Notes under the pieces: model-generated
Database searches by the model: none
The model's input: only the letters and a program-made list of their open reading frames with translations
Told to the model about the DNA's origin: nothing
Translations under genes and position numbers: made by a program
Shown: in pieces, positions 1 to 8,800 of the stretch
Numbering within the stretch: the first letter of the stretch is position 1
How the letters are laid out: every line of letters begins with the position of its first letter
Assembly (NCBI GenBank): GCA_016213845.1
Contig: JACQZN010000096.1
Coordinates: forward strand, 1-64,000
Source: Candidatus Wallbacteria bacterium
GTDB lineage: Bacteria > Muiribacteriota > UBA6191 > JACPRK01
Length of the DNA: 64,000 nucleotides
Direction of reading: 5' to 3'

Positions 1-1
1 C

Positions 2-1765
2 ATCACCACTTCGGGCGGGCCCTACCCGATCCAGACGGCCACGACCTTCGCGGGCAACAAGTCGATCATGAAGATCACTCCGGGCGTCGCGGCCACCGGG
101 CTGAAGCTCTTGCCGGGCTTGCGATACGACCTGCTGCTCACCAGCGGCCTCACGGACCGCGCGGGTAATCCGCTCGTGCCGGTGGCAGCTTCGTTCTTCA
201 CGGTGTCGCAGTCGACCACCGGAGGCCGGGATATCACCCCGCCGGTGCTGGTGTTCTCCAATCCGGCGGACGGCTCGACCAACGTCGACCCGAACACGAA
301 GATCCTGCTGACCTTCTCCGAGGAGCTGACGACGACCGCGAAGAACAGGTCCAACTTCACCATCACCTCGGACGTGACCAGCACGACGCCGGCGCAGGAC
401 GCCGAGGTCATCTCGTCACCCCCGAACAGTTTGCGGATCGATCCCGGCAAGCTCCTCGGAAACACGAAGCACTCGGTCGTCCTCTCCAACGCCATCACCG
501 ACAAGGCGGGCAACGCCCTGCAGCCCACCGCCTTCGCCTTCACGACCGCGCAGGTCGTCGGCACGGACCAGGACCGCACGCCGCCCGTGGTGCTCTCCAC
601 GAACCCGCCGAACAACTCGGCCGCCGTCGCCATCGACGGAGTGATATCGGTCACCTTCAGCAAGGCGGTCAACTTCAACCCGGTGTCGCCGGGTTCGCTC
701 ACCAGCACGAGCGCGCTGACATCGGCGCTCAATCCGCAGAACTACGAGCTCTTCTCGACCTTCGACAACCCGGGCATCCTCACCGTGACCCAGCTGCCGT
801 TCCCGGCAAACACCGTGCAGCTGACCCCCGCGGCGATTCTTCGCGGAGGCACCGTCTACAACCTGCTGGCCTCCAGCCGCATCCAGGACGCCGCCAGGAA
901 CAACCTGGTCTCCACCCTGATCAGCTTCACCACGGTGAACCAGCCGGGCACGGGCCAGGGCGACTCCACCAGTCCGCAGGTCACGGCGGTCAATCCGCCG
1001 AGCGGTTCGCAAGTGAGCAATCCCAACACCAGCATCGTCTTCACCTTCAGCGAACCGATGAGCGAGGCCTCGTCGAACCAGACTTCATCGGTTACCAATG
1101 TCGACAACTACTTCGTCGCCACGGGCTGCGACGCGGGCACGCTCGCCAGCACCCCCAACATCATCACGCCGACGGCAATCGTTCCCCTCACGGTCCCGGC
1201 AAACTCGTACCGGGTCCAGCTGAGGTCCAACGCTGACGACCCGCTCGATCCTGTCAACCGGATCTACATCGTGGAGCTGTCGAACCGTATCACCGATCGC
1301 GCCGGAAACCCGCTGACGCCCTTCCGTCTGCAGTTCACGCAGGGCGCGCCGCCCTCGGCGCCAGCCATCTCGTTCACCTCGGTCGACACCAGCCCCGTGC
1401 CGACCGATACCGGCACGAATTCCACGTTCATCACGGTGCAGTTCGATCGGGACGTCGCCGACACCAACGGCGGTACGCTGACGAACAACTTCATCGTCAC
1501 CGGTATCGCCAAGGACAACACGGAAGCGAACAACCACCCGTCGGATTTCGCCATCGATATCGACGCAACCAACACGGCCGAGTCCTCGCCCGGCGTCTTC
1601 AAGCTCGTCCTGAAGCGCCGCCCGCCCGGGACCGACAACGACGCGAACTTCCGCCTCAAGAAGGGTGGATCGTTCTCGCTGACGGTGGTCGGCTTCAGCG
1701 GCGCCGACTCGTGCAGCCAGTCGATGTCCTCCTTCAAGAAGGACTTCACCGCCACCGGCCAGTAA
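2..1765 (+). CDS. Secreted/surface protein with repeated bacterial Ig-like (Big_5-type) domains, 5'-truncated
   Basis: The frame is open from base 2, so the gene begins upstream of the window; only its C-terminal ~588 codons are visible. Three units begin with a TPPV/TSPQV...NP..GS...N..I..TFSE signature (counting from Met at 68: about residues 54, 170 and 302), spaced roughly 120 residues apart, and each ends in an I-TD-AGN-L motif. This matches the SwmB/Big_5 Ig-like fold of cell-surface and secreted proteins. The sequence is rich in T, S, N and P and poor in cysteine, as expected for an exported beta-sandwich array. No sorting motif or membrane anchor is seen at the C-terminus. A 19-bp inverted repeat follows within 10 bases of the stop. 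The biological role, perhaps adhesion or surface structure, is inference. Confidence 0.8.
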   Translation: MTTSGGPYPIQTATTFAGNKSIMKITPGVAATGLKLLPGLRYDLLLTSGLTDRAGNPLVPVAASFFTVSQSTTGGRDITPPVLVFSNPADGSTNVDPNTKILLTFSEELTTTAKNRSNFTITSDVTSTTPAQDAEVISSPPNSLRIDPGKLLGNTKHSVVLSNAITDKAGNALQPTAFAFTTAQVVGTDQDRTPPVVLSTNPPNNSAAVAIDGVISVTFSKAVNFNPVSPGSLTSTSALTSALNPQNYELFSTFDNPGILTVTQLPFPANTVQLTPAAILRGGTVYNLLASSRIQDAARNNLVSTLISFTTVNQPGTGQGDSTSPQVTAVNPPSGSQVSNPNTSIVFTFSEPMSEASSNQTSSVTNVDNYFVATGCDAGTLASTPNIITPTAIVPLTVPANSYRVQLRSNADDPLDPVNRIYIVELSNRITDRAGNPLTPFRLQFTQGAPPSAPAISFTSVDTSPVPTDTGTNSTFITVQFDRDVADTNGGTLTNNFIVTGIAKDNTEANNHPSDFAIDIDATNTAESSPGVFKLVLKRRPPGTDNDANFRLKKGGSFSLTVVGFSGADSCSQSMSSFKKDFTATGQ

Positions 1766-1772
1766 GAAAAAC

Positions 1773-1820
1773 TGGGGACACACGACTCATTTTCAGCCGA
1801 GAATGAGTCGTGTGTCCCCA
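1773..1820. repeat. Perfect 19-bp inverted repeat, 10-nt loop
   Basis: Arms 1773-1791 and 1802-1820 are perfectly complementary, and the left arm begins TGGGGACACACG. The element lies between the Ig-repeat gene and pfkA. It could act as a hairpin terminator, although no T-run follows, but its length and purity look more like a REP/RAYT-type palindromic element. A different, longer palindrome of similar style lies at 49559-49645. Confidence 0.75.
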
Positions 1821-1877
1821 ATTTCCCGGGTGTTGTAGGATGCCGTCGTCCGTCCGGAGCTCAAGGAGGGCGAATCG

Positions 1878-2978
1878 GTGGCCTACGTTCGACGCAATAC
1901 GATCAAGTGCATCGGAATCCTGACCGGGGGCGGCGACTGCCCGGGACTGAACGCGGTGATCCGGGCCGCGGTGAAGACGGCCATCGGCCGCTACAAGTGG
2001 AAGGTCCTGGGGATCGAGGACGGCTTCGAGGGCTTCCTGCGCAAGGGTTCCATCAAGGAGCTCACGCTCGGCTCGGTGCGGGGAATCCTGCCGCGCGGGG
2101 GCACGATCCTGGGGACCACCAATCGAGGCAATCCCTTCCGGATGGTAGTGAAGCGGGGCGGGGTCGAGAAGGTCGTGGACTCGAGCAAGCGCATCCTGGC
2201 GAGCTTTCGAGATTCAGGAATGGACGCGCTCGTGGTCATCGGCGGCGAGGGCTCGCTCGGCATCGCCCGCGACCTCTACAAGATGGGCCTGCCGGTGGTC
2301 GGCGTCCCCAAGACGATCGATAACGACCTCTCCGCGACGGACATCACGTTCGGCTTCGACACCGCCGTCAACACGGCCACCGAAGCTCTGGACCGCCTGC
2401 ACACGACGGCGGAGAGCCACCACCGAGCGATGGTGCTGGAAGTGATGGGGCGCCACGCGGGCTGGATCGCCCTGCGGGCCGGCATCAGCGGCGGCGCGGA
2501 CATCATCTTGATCCCCGAGATTCCGTACGACATCGACAAGGTCTGCTCCGCCATCAAGCACCGGGAGAAGCACAGCAAGTTCAGCATCGTCGTCGTGGCC
2601 GAAGGGGCGATGCCCGCCGGCGGCGATATCAGCTCGATCGGCAAGACCGCCGACGGCGTCGTGCGCCTGGGCGGCGTCGGTGACCGCGTGGCCCGCGCCA
2701 TCGAGGAGCGCACGGGCGTCGAGACCCGCGTGACGGTGCTGGGCCACCTGCAGCGCGGCGGACGACCGACGAGCTTCGACCGACTGCTGGGAACGCGCTT
2801 CGGCGCTGCCGCCATCGACCTGGTTGCTCGCGGCGGATTCGGGCGAATGGTCGCGCTCCGCACGCCCAGCATCGTCGACGTCGACATCGTCGAAGCCTGC
2901 GGACGGCTGAACACCGTCGATCCCAAGGGCGACCTGATCGTCACCGCCCGCGACGTCGGCATCTCCTTGGGAGCGTGA
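1878..2978 (+). CDS. pfkA: 6-phosphofructokinase, mixed-substrate (group III) type
   Basis: This enzyme phosphorylates fructose 6-phosphate to fructose 1,6-bisphosphate in glycolysis, in the cytoplasm. The GTG start is set by AAGGAGG at 1863-1869. The 366 residues match the family length. Visible motifs are GGGDCPGLN (residues 17-25), GGEGS, PKTIDND, the FGFDTAVNTA helix and MGRHAGWIAL. The phosphoryl-donor positions are mixed. Gly in GGEGS is the ATP-type residue (E. coli Gly104), whereas Lys in PKTIDND is the residue usual in PPi enzymes (Gly124 in E. coli). This combination is the hallmark of the mixed-substrate family, most of whose characterised Gly/Lys members use ATP. Donor use here is inferred, not proven. 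The gene appears monocistronic. Confidence 0.93.
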   Translation: MAYVRRNTIKCIGILTGGGDCPGLNAVIRAAVKTAIGRYKWKVLGIEDGFEGFLRKGSIKELTLGSVRGILPRGGTILGTTNRGNPFRMVVKRGGVEKVVDSSKRILASFRDSGMDALVVIGGEGSLGIARDLYKMGLPVVGVPKTIDNDLSATDITFGFDTAVNTATEALDRLHTTAESHHRAMVLEVMGRHAGWIALRAGISGGADIILIPEIPYDIDKVCSAIKHREKHSKFSIVVVAEGAMPAGGDISSIGKTADGVVRLGGVGDRVARAIEERTGVETRVTVLGHLQRGGRPTSFDRLLGTRFGAAAIDLVARGGFGRMVALRTPSIVDVDIVEACGRLNTVDPKGDLIVTARDVGISLGA

Positions 2979-2993
2979 GGGGGAGCAAGACCG

Positions 2994-3267
2994 GTAGTCA
3001 GTAGCCAGTAGCCAGTAGCCAGTAGTCAGTAGTCAGTAGGCCGGCGGTGGGGCCACCCGACATGCCGGGGATTCCGTCCACCAGAAGGGCACAGGCACTC
3101 CCCCGACGGGGGCGTTCGCGGACTGCGGGGTCCCCACAGCCGGTCGATCCCCGCTCGGCCAGAGCCTGCCGAAGGGCATCTCCTGGGCTCGCCAAGAGGC
3201 TCAGAATGAGCGAAGTGCTCACCCATGAACTGCGGCCGCACCCATTGCCTACTGACTACTGGCTACT
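2994..3267. repeat. Convergent intergenic region bounded by heptamer tandem repeats in inverted orientation
   Basis: At 2994-3040 there are 6.7 tandem copies of GTAGYCA. At 3248-3267 about three copies occur in reverse complement, just before the secretin stop codon. The ~207 nt between contain a short ccccgacgggg-type hairpin near 3098 and no convincing gene. The region separates pfkA (+) from the secretin gene (-), so it may also serve as a two-way transcription stop. Confidence 0.75.
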
Positions 3268-5115
3268 CTAGAGCCGTCCCCTGCCGGTGCCGATCGAGGA
3301 GTCCTTGCCGTAGAAGTGGTTCAGGACGCGGTCCTCGAACACCACGGCGCCAATCTTGCCGGTCTCGACAAATCGGTGCTTGAGGCTGGCCGCCGATTCG
3401 TCGGGTTTGCCGGAGTTGAGCATGTAGTCGTTCTGCTCGACGATCTTCGGCGTCAGCGAGAAGATGAGGTCGTTGACTTCATTGGAATCGGAGTGGCGGT
3501 GGAAGAGCCGGCCGACGATGGGCAGGCGGCCCAGGAAGGGCTGCGCGTCGAAGTTCTTGCTCAGGTTCTGGGCCTTCAGACCGCCGATGATGGCGGTGTA
3601 GCCGTTGCGGACGTTCAACACGGTGCTGATGATGTTGGTGTCCTTGACCGGCACCTCGCCGCTCTGGCCGACGGCGACGGTCCTCAAGACGTTGCTGATC
3701 TCGGGGTTGATGGAGAGCCGGATGGTGCCGTCCGCGAAGACGCTGGGCGTGAAGCGCAGGATGGTGCCGACGTCGGTGAACTTCACCTTCGTGACCGGCA
3801 CGCCCTGGGCGACCTCGGTCTCGAGGACCGGGAACTGCTGCGTGATGTTGATCTTGGCTTCCTGGCCTTCCTGGACGAGCATGCGCGGACTGGCGATGAC
3901 CTCGCCGCGCTGGCGGGACTTCAGGTAGTCGAAGAGGACGCTGAACTGCTCCGGCCCGATCGTGCCGAACCTGAGCTGGAAGTTGGCGGCACCGCTGCCC
4001 AGGTTGCTGAAAAACTCCGTGAGCGGAGTCTGGCGGCCGGACTGGTTGACGATGCCGCGAAGCCCGGCGCCGAACTGGTCGCGCTCGTTGCGGCTCACCT
4101 TCATCAGCGTGATCTCCGCGTAGATCTGCTTCAGCGGCCGATCCAGCTCGTTGAGGAGCTTGGCGATGAAGTTGAGGTTGTCCTCGGTTTCCGTGACGAG
4201 CACGCGGCGGGTATTGCTCGTGCCGACCTGTTCGGCGCTGACGCCAAGCTGGGAGGCAGCGCCGGCGGCCCCCCCGGCAGCCGGAGCAGGTGCGGCCGCG
4301 GCAGCGGCCGCTCCCGGGAGGCCCGGGGCCCCCCCACCGACCGGGCTCTGGACGACGACACCCTGGCCCGACAGCTCCAGGAACTGGTTGTCGTTGAATC
4401 CCGGCAACTGGAACTTGATGGCGTTCTTCAGGAGGCTGGCGGTGATGTACTTCAGCTCGTAGACGCGGAACTTGGTCAACTCGCCCTTCTGTGCCACGTC
4501 GAGGGTCTGGAGCACCTTTTCGATCTTGCGGTGGACGCTGGGGCGCGTCGTGATGATGAGCTGGTTGTGGGCGCGGTCCACGATCACGCCGCCGCCGCCC
4601 GGTGCCCCGCCGACGCCTGCCCCCGCCCCGCCGGCCCCGGAAGCCGCGAGCGCAGCAAGGGGCGAGGGCCCTGCCGCAGCGGCCGGCGCGCCACCGGCGG
4701 CAGCGGCCCCGGCGGCGCCGGCGACCAGCGCCGTCAGCTCGCCCGAGATTTGCTGCGCGCTCGCCACGCCGAGCTTGTAGACGCGCGTGTACTCCGACGG
4801 CGCGTTCTTCCCGTAGAGCGTGATGATGCGGCCTTCCACGCGGTACTCGAGGCCCGTGATCTGCGTGAGGGTGTCGAGCGCGTCCTGAATCGACACGCCG
4901 GAGAGCGACAGGTTCACCGTGTCGGCGAACTCGCCCGAAGTCACGAAGTCGTAGTTGCCGTTCATCACGATGCTCTCGATGACGCTCTGAACCGGAGCGC
5001 CCTTGATCGTGATGGACACGGACCCAGGCTTGTCGAGCGGTTCGGGTGCCGCATTCTCGGCCGAGGCGACCGTCGTGACCAGCAAGAGCGCGGCTAGCGC
5101 GTGAATGAGCGACAT
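3268..5115 (-). CDS. Secretin (type II secretion / type IV pilus outer-membrane channel family)
   Basis: About 615 aa. The open frame extends to 5253, but the start at 5115 is chosen because it gives a clean signal peptide (SLIHALAALLLVTTVASA) preceded by GGGAGA. The N-terminal region (about residues 30-130) contains an STN/secretin_N-like module (SITIKGAPVQSVIESI...VNLSLSGVSIQDALDTL). Low-complexity Ala/Gly linkers follow. The C-terminal secretin domain includes GEVIASPRMLVQEGQEA, a VPV..VKFTDVGTILRFTPSV stretch and the family-typical IIGGL and P.LG.LP..G.LF motifs. It would form a multimeric outer-membrane channel. It stands alone with no gsp or pil genes beside it, so PilQ and GspD cannot be told apart; a PilX-like gene begins at 63146. 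The divergent neighbour at 5253 is a small secreted coiled-coil protein. Confidence 0.88.
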   Translation of the reverse strand: MSLIHALAALLLVTTVASAENAAPEPLDKPGSVSITIKGAPVQSVIESIVMNGNYDFVTSGEFADTVNLSLSGVSIQDALDTLTQITGLEYRVEGRIITLYGKNAPSEYTRVYKLGVASAQQISGELTALVAGAAGAAAAGGAPAAAAGPSPLAALAASGAGGAGAGVGGAPGGGGVIVDRAHNQLIITTRPSVHRKIEKVLQTLDVAQKGELTKFRVYELKYITASLLKNAIKFQLPGFNDNQFLELSGQGVVVQSPVGGGAPGLPGAAAAAAAPAPAAGGAAGAASQLGVSAEQVGTSNTRRVLVTETEDNLNFIAKLLNELDRPLKQIYAEITLMKVSRNERDQFGAGLRGIVNQSGRQTPLTEFFSNLGSGAANFQLRFGTIGPEQFSVLFDYLKSRQRGEVIASPRMLVQEGQEAKINITQQFPVLETEVAQGVPVTKVKFTDVGTILRFTPSVFADGTIRLSINPEISNVLRTVAVGQSGEVPVKDTNIISTVLNVRNGYTAIIGGLKAQNLSKNFDAQPFLGRLPIVGRLFHRHSDSNEVNDLIFSLTPKIVEQNDYMLNSGKPDESAASLKHRFVETGKIGAVVFEDRVLNHFYGKDSSIGTGRGRL

Positions 5116-5252
5116 GCTATGTTTCTCCCGGCAAGGCCTTCCCCCCCTCACTCCCTCATCGGCAACTCCTAACTCCAGGCTGAATCCGGCTTTGCCCCGA
5201 CCGGCCCGACCCGCCTCGAACGGCGCAATCCGCTCCAGCAAAGGAGAGCGCA

Positions 5253-5609
5253 ATGAGACCCCGGAACCTGCTCGCCCTGCTAGTCGCCTTCCCCTTCGCA
5301 GCGGCGATGGCTCTCGCCCAGGACGTCGGCCAGCTCAACTGGCGGGTCACGGACGCCGAGCGCCGCCTGGCGCTCATCGAGAACAGCATCGCCAACCTGC
5401 AGGGTCAGGTCCAGACTCTGGAGACCCGCCTGCAGTCCCTGGACGCACGCTTTTCGCAGCTGGTGAACCTGCTCGACCACCAGCGCAAGGAGGACCTCTC
5501 CGCCCGCCTTCGTCTGGAAGCGTCGCTCGAGAAAATCCAGGCGGCGCTGAGCAAGCCGGCCCCCAAAGCCGCCGACGACGCAGAGCCAGCCGCCCCCCCC
5601 GCGAAGTAA
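5253..5609 (+). CDS. Small secreted coiled-coil protein of unknown function
   Basis: 118 aa, with a signal peptide (RNLLALLVAFPFAAAMALAQ) and an ATG preceded by AAAGGAGAG. The mature protein is a heptad-rich helix (WRVTDAERRLALIENSIANL, LETRLQSLDARFSQLVNLL) ending in an acidic, Pro/Ala-rich tail. This resembles the N-terminal trimerising coiled coil of YbgF/CpoB-type periplasmic proteins but lacks any TPR part. It is transcribed divergently from the secretin across a 137-nt gap, which suggests shared function such as secretin assembly; that is inference only. Confidence 0.7.
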   Translation: MRPRNLLALLVAFPFAAAMALAQDVGQLNWRVTDAERRLALIENSIANLQGQVQTLETRLQSLDARFSQLVNLLDHQRKEDLSARLRLEASLEKIQAALSKPAPKAADDAEPAAPPAK

Positions 5610-5646
5610 CTGTCGGGACACCCGCCGACTTCCGGACAGCAGACAA

Positions 5647-5675
5647 CGGACAGCGGCCCGAGGGCCTGCCGTCCG
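5647..5675. terminator. Bidirectional hairpin between convergent genes
   Basis: A GC-rich imperfect inverted repeat (CGGAC.GC.GGCCC with a 3-nt loop) lies between the convergent stop codons at 5609 and 5696. No long T-run is present on either side, so termination is inferred from position and structure. Confidence 0.45.
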
Positions 5676-5695
5676 TGTCCGCTGCCGGTCGCCAG

Positions 5696-5788
5696 CTACT
5701 TCTTGCGCTGGTGGCGGGTCTTGCGGAGCAGCTTCTTGTGCTTATGGCGACGGATCTTCTTCCGGCGCTTCTTGACGACACTCGACAT
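5696..5788 (-). CDS. AURKAIP1/COX24-domain basic peptide (bS22-like)
   Basis: A 30-residue gene: MSSVVKKRRKKIRRHKHKKL followed by LRKTRHQRKK and TAG. The start is fixed by a strong GGAGGTGA Shine-Dalgarno 3-4 nt upstream. The pattern SV.KKRRK.I..HKHKKLLRKTR.QR matches the AURKAIP1/COX24 family, which includes the mycobacterial small-subunit protein bS22 and mitochondrial mS38. About half of the residues are Lys or Arg, as expected for an rRNA-binding peptide. It lies 14 nt downstream of the glutamate dehydrogenase stop codon on the same strand, and its Shine-Dalgarno sits almost against that stop, so co-transcription is likely. It is too short for most gene callers. Confidence 0.85.
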   Translation of the reverse strand: MSSVVKKRRKKIRRHKHKKLLRKTRHQRKK

Positions 5789-5802
5789 CGGTCACCTCCC
5801 GA

Positions 5803-8800
5803 TTACTTGGAGAGCATCTCTTCGTAGTTCTCTTTCAGGACCTGTACAGGGATGAGGCCGGGCGCTCCACTGCTCCTGAGGCGAGTGACGCCGACCTTGA
5901 GGCGGGCATAGGGCTTCTTCCTGTCGCGCAGGAAGCGATCCAGGGTGTCTCCGATCCCCTCCTGGCCATCGCGGGTCTGAAGGACCTGCGCGGTCAGGTT
6001 CCGGTGGTAGCGGCCCAGGTCCCGCATGACTGCGTCGCGCAGCTCGCGATCCCAGTCGTCGTGGAGCGGGATCTGCTCGACGGCGCTCGCGAGGTAGTGC
6101 AGGAAAAGCTCGTCCCCCAGCCGGTACCAGAGACCCGCCACCATCTCCAGCGAAGTCTGGGCCTGCTCCCGGATGCCGACCATCGTCAGAACCGGCTTCA
6201 TGAACGGTATGGTCGCCAGCTCCTGGGCCAGCGCGTGCGGGAACCCCTGCTCCTCCAGTGACCTCTCGTCGGCGATCAGCGCCTGGCGGATGTCGGGTGA
6301 CACGTGCTCCCGCATGCGGAGCATCAGCTCCCGGACCTCGGGCGCGTAGCGCGACACGACGTCCTTGTTGATCTCCTGCTGCAGCTTGGTCCGCAGGATG
6401 CGGAGCCCAATCGCATAGATGGTCTCCTCGAGAGCCAGCAGTTGCTGGTACTGGAGCCGTGCGGGGGCCTTGTTGTCCAGGGCGTGGATCTCGGCCCGGA
6501 TGCGATCGCCTTCCAGCAGGTCGTTGACCAGGATGTAGATCCGGACGACCTCGGCGACCTCGTCGCCGGACTCCTGGCAGAGACGGTGCACGAAGCAGAT
6601 TCCGGCCTGGTTGACGATGCGGTTAGCCAGGCAGGTGGCGATGATCTCGCGGCGCAGGTGGTGGCGCAGGCAGGTCTCGCCGAACCGCTGCCAGACGGAG
6701 GGAGGGAAGTACTCGATGAAGAACTTGCGATAGTAGTCGCGGTCGGGGAGCGGCCCCTCCAGAATCTGCTCGTAGAGGACTTTCTTGGCCCATCCCGTCA
6801 GCAGCGCCAGGACCGGCCTGGGGATCGCCTGACCCAGTGTGCGGCCACTGCGGAGCTCCTCGTCGGACGGGATGTGATCCTTGTCCCGGTCGACCAGCCC
6901 TCGCTTCACGAGGAAGTCGATCAGGCCAATGAACGGCTCGACATCCTTGCGGCTGCGCATCTCGTCAATCGAGAGCAACGCGCTCTGGAGGTAGTTGTTC
7001 TGCAGCACGGCGGCGCCGACCTGGTCCGTCAAGTCAGCGAGGATCTGGTTGCGCTCCTCCTCGTCGCGAACGCATCCCTCTTCTACGAGGAGCTTGAACA
7101 AGATCTTGAGGTTGACCTCGTGGTCGGAGCAGTCGACACCGCCCGAGTTATCGATGGCATCGGTGTTGATCCGGCCGCCCTTTCGGGCGTACTCGATGCG
7201 GCCGAGCTGCGTGGCTCCCAGGTTGCCACCCTCTCCGACCACCAGGGCACGCACCTGAGCGCCGTTCACTCGCACCTCGTCGTTGGCCTTGTCGCCCACG
7301 TCGAGGTTGGTCTCGCGGCTGCTCTTGATATAGGTGCCGATGCCTCCGTTCCAGAGCAGATCGCACTTGGCGCGCAGAATGCAGCGGATCAGCTCTTCGC
7401 CATTCACGCTTTCGGCCTCGATGCCGAGCAACTCGCGCGCTTCGCCGGAGAGCTGGATCTTCTTCTCGCCGCGGCTGAAGACGCCGCCCCCGGCGCTGAT
7501 CAGCTCGCGGTTGTAGTCGGCCCAGGAGCTGACCGGCAGCTTGAACATCCGTTGCCGCTCCAGCAGGCTCGCCTCGGGGTCCGGATCGGGGTCGATGAAG
7601 ATGTGGCGGTGGTCGAAGGCGGCGATCAGCTTCAGCTTGCGGGAGAGCAGCATGCCGTTGCCGAACACGTCGCCCGACATGTCGCCGATGCCGACGCAGG
7701 TGATCTCGCGAGTGTCGAGGTCGATTCCCATCTCGCGGAAGTGGCGCTTGACGCACTCCCAGCCCCCGCGCGCCGTGATCCCCATCGCCTTGTGGGAGTA
7801 CCCGGCGCTCCCGCCCGAGGCAAACGCGTCGCCCAGCCAGAATCCGAAAGACTTCGAGATGGAGTTGGCCGTGTCCGACATGTTGGCCGTGCCCTTGTCG
7901 GCCGCCACCACCAGGTACGGATCGGCGTCATCGTGGCAGACGATGTCAGGGGGTGGCACCGGCGAGCCCTGGACGATGTTGTCCGTCAAGGACAGGAGCC
8001 CGTGCATGAAGACCGTGTACTGCCGGACCATCTCCTCGTTGAGGGTCTTGCGGTCGGGACAGCTCTTCTTGAGGACGAACCCACCCTTGGAGCCGACGGG
8101 GACGATGACGGAGTTCTTCACCATCTGAGTCTTCATCAGCCCCAGGATCTCGGTGCGGAAGTCGTCTGGCCGGTCGCTCCAGCGAATGCCGCCGCGCGCC
8201 ACCTTGCCGCCTCGAAGGTGCACGGCCTCGACGCCCGGCGCATGGACGTAGATCTCGCAGTGGGGCTTCGGATGGGGGATGTCGGGCAGCTGCCCGCTGG
8301 CAATCTTCAGGCTGACGGAGCGGAGCCCGTCGGGGACTTTCAGGTAGAAGTTGGTCCGCACGGTCGCCTCGATCAGGTCCCTGAGCGACCGCAGCACGCG
8401 ATCGGCGTTGATGCTGTCGACCTTTTCGAGCTGTCTTGCGGCCTCCTCTCGGGCCGAGTTGAGAGCGCTGTGGCGGCCGGCTCCAAGCCCGGGTTCGAAG
8501 CGCGCCTCGAAGAGTTGAAAGAGCGCTCGAGTCACGTGGGAGTACTTCAGGAGCGCATCGTTGACCGCCACCGTCGAGCTGGTCCGGCGGACCTGCATCA
8601 TCAGGTTCCTGTACGCCAGGAAGAGGTCCGCGGCCTGCCAGGAGAGCCCGCCGGTCAACACCAGACCGTTCAAGGGATCGCTGTCGGCCTGCCCCATGCG
8701 CACGCGCTTGAGGCACTCGGAAAGCGGCGCCATCCGGTCTTCCGGGATCGGCTGCCCATCAGCGCAGCGCACGTGGAACGAGTGGATGTAGGCCGGACCG

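Noticed and set aside
2994-3040. CRISPR-like repeats
   Set aside because: The 7-bp units are contiguous without spacers, so this is a simple tandem repeat; the 58198 array is the same kind.
3316-5097. 593-codon open frame on + strand
   Set aside because: Antisense to the secretin gene, with no Shine-Dalgarno and low-complexity content.
5116-5253. N-terminal extension of the secretin frame
   Set aside because: It would bury the signal peptide; the downstream ATG at 5115 has both a ribosome site and a signal sequence.
5105-5827. 240-codon frame on + strand across 5105-5827
   Set aside because: It overlaps the 118-aa coiled-coil gene in another frame and the bS22-like gene on the other strand, and has no domain or ribosome site.
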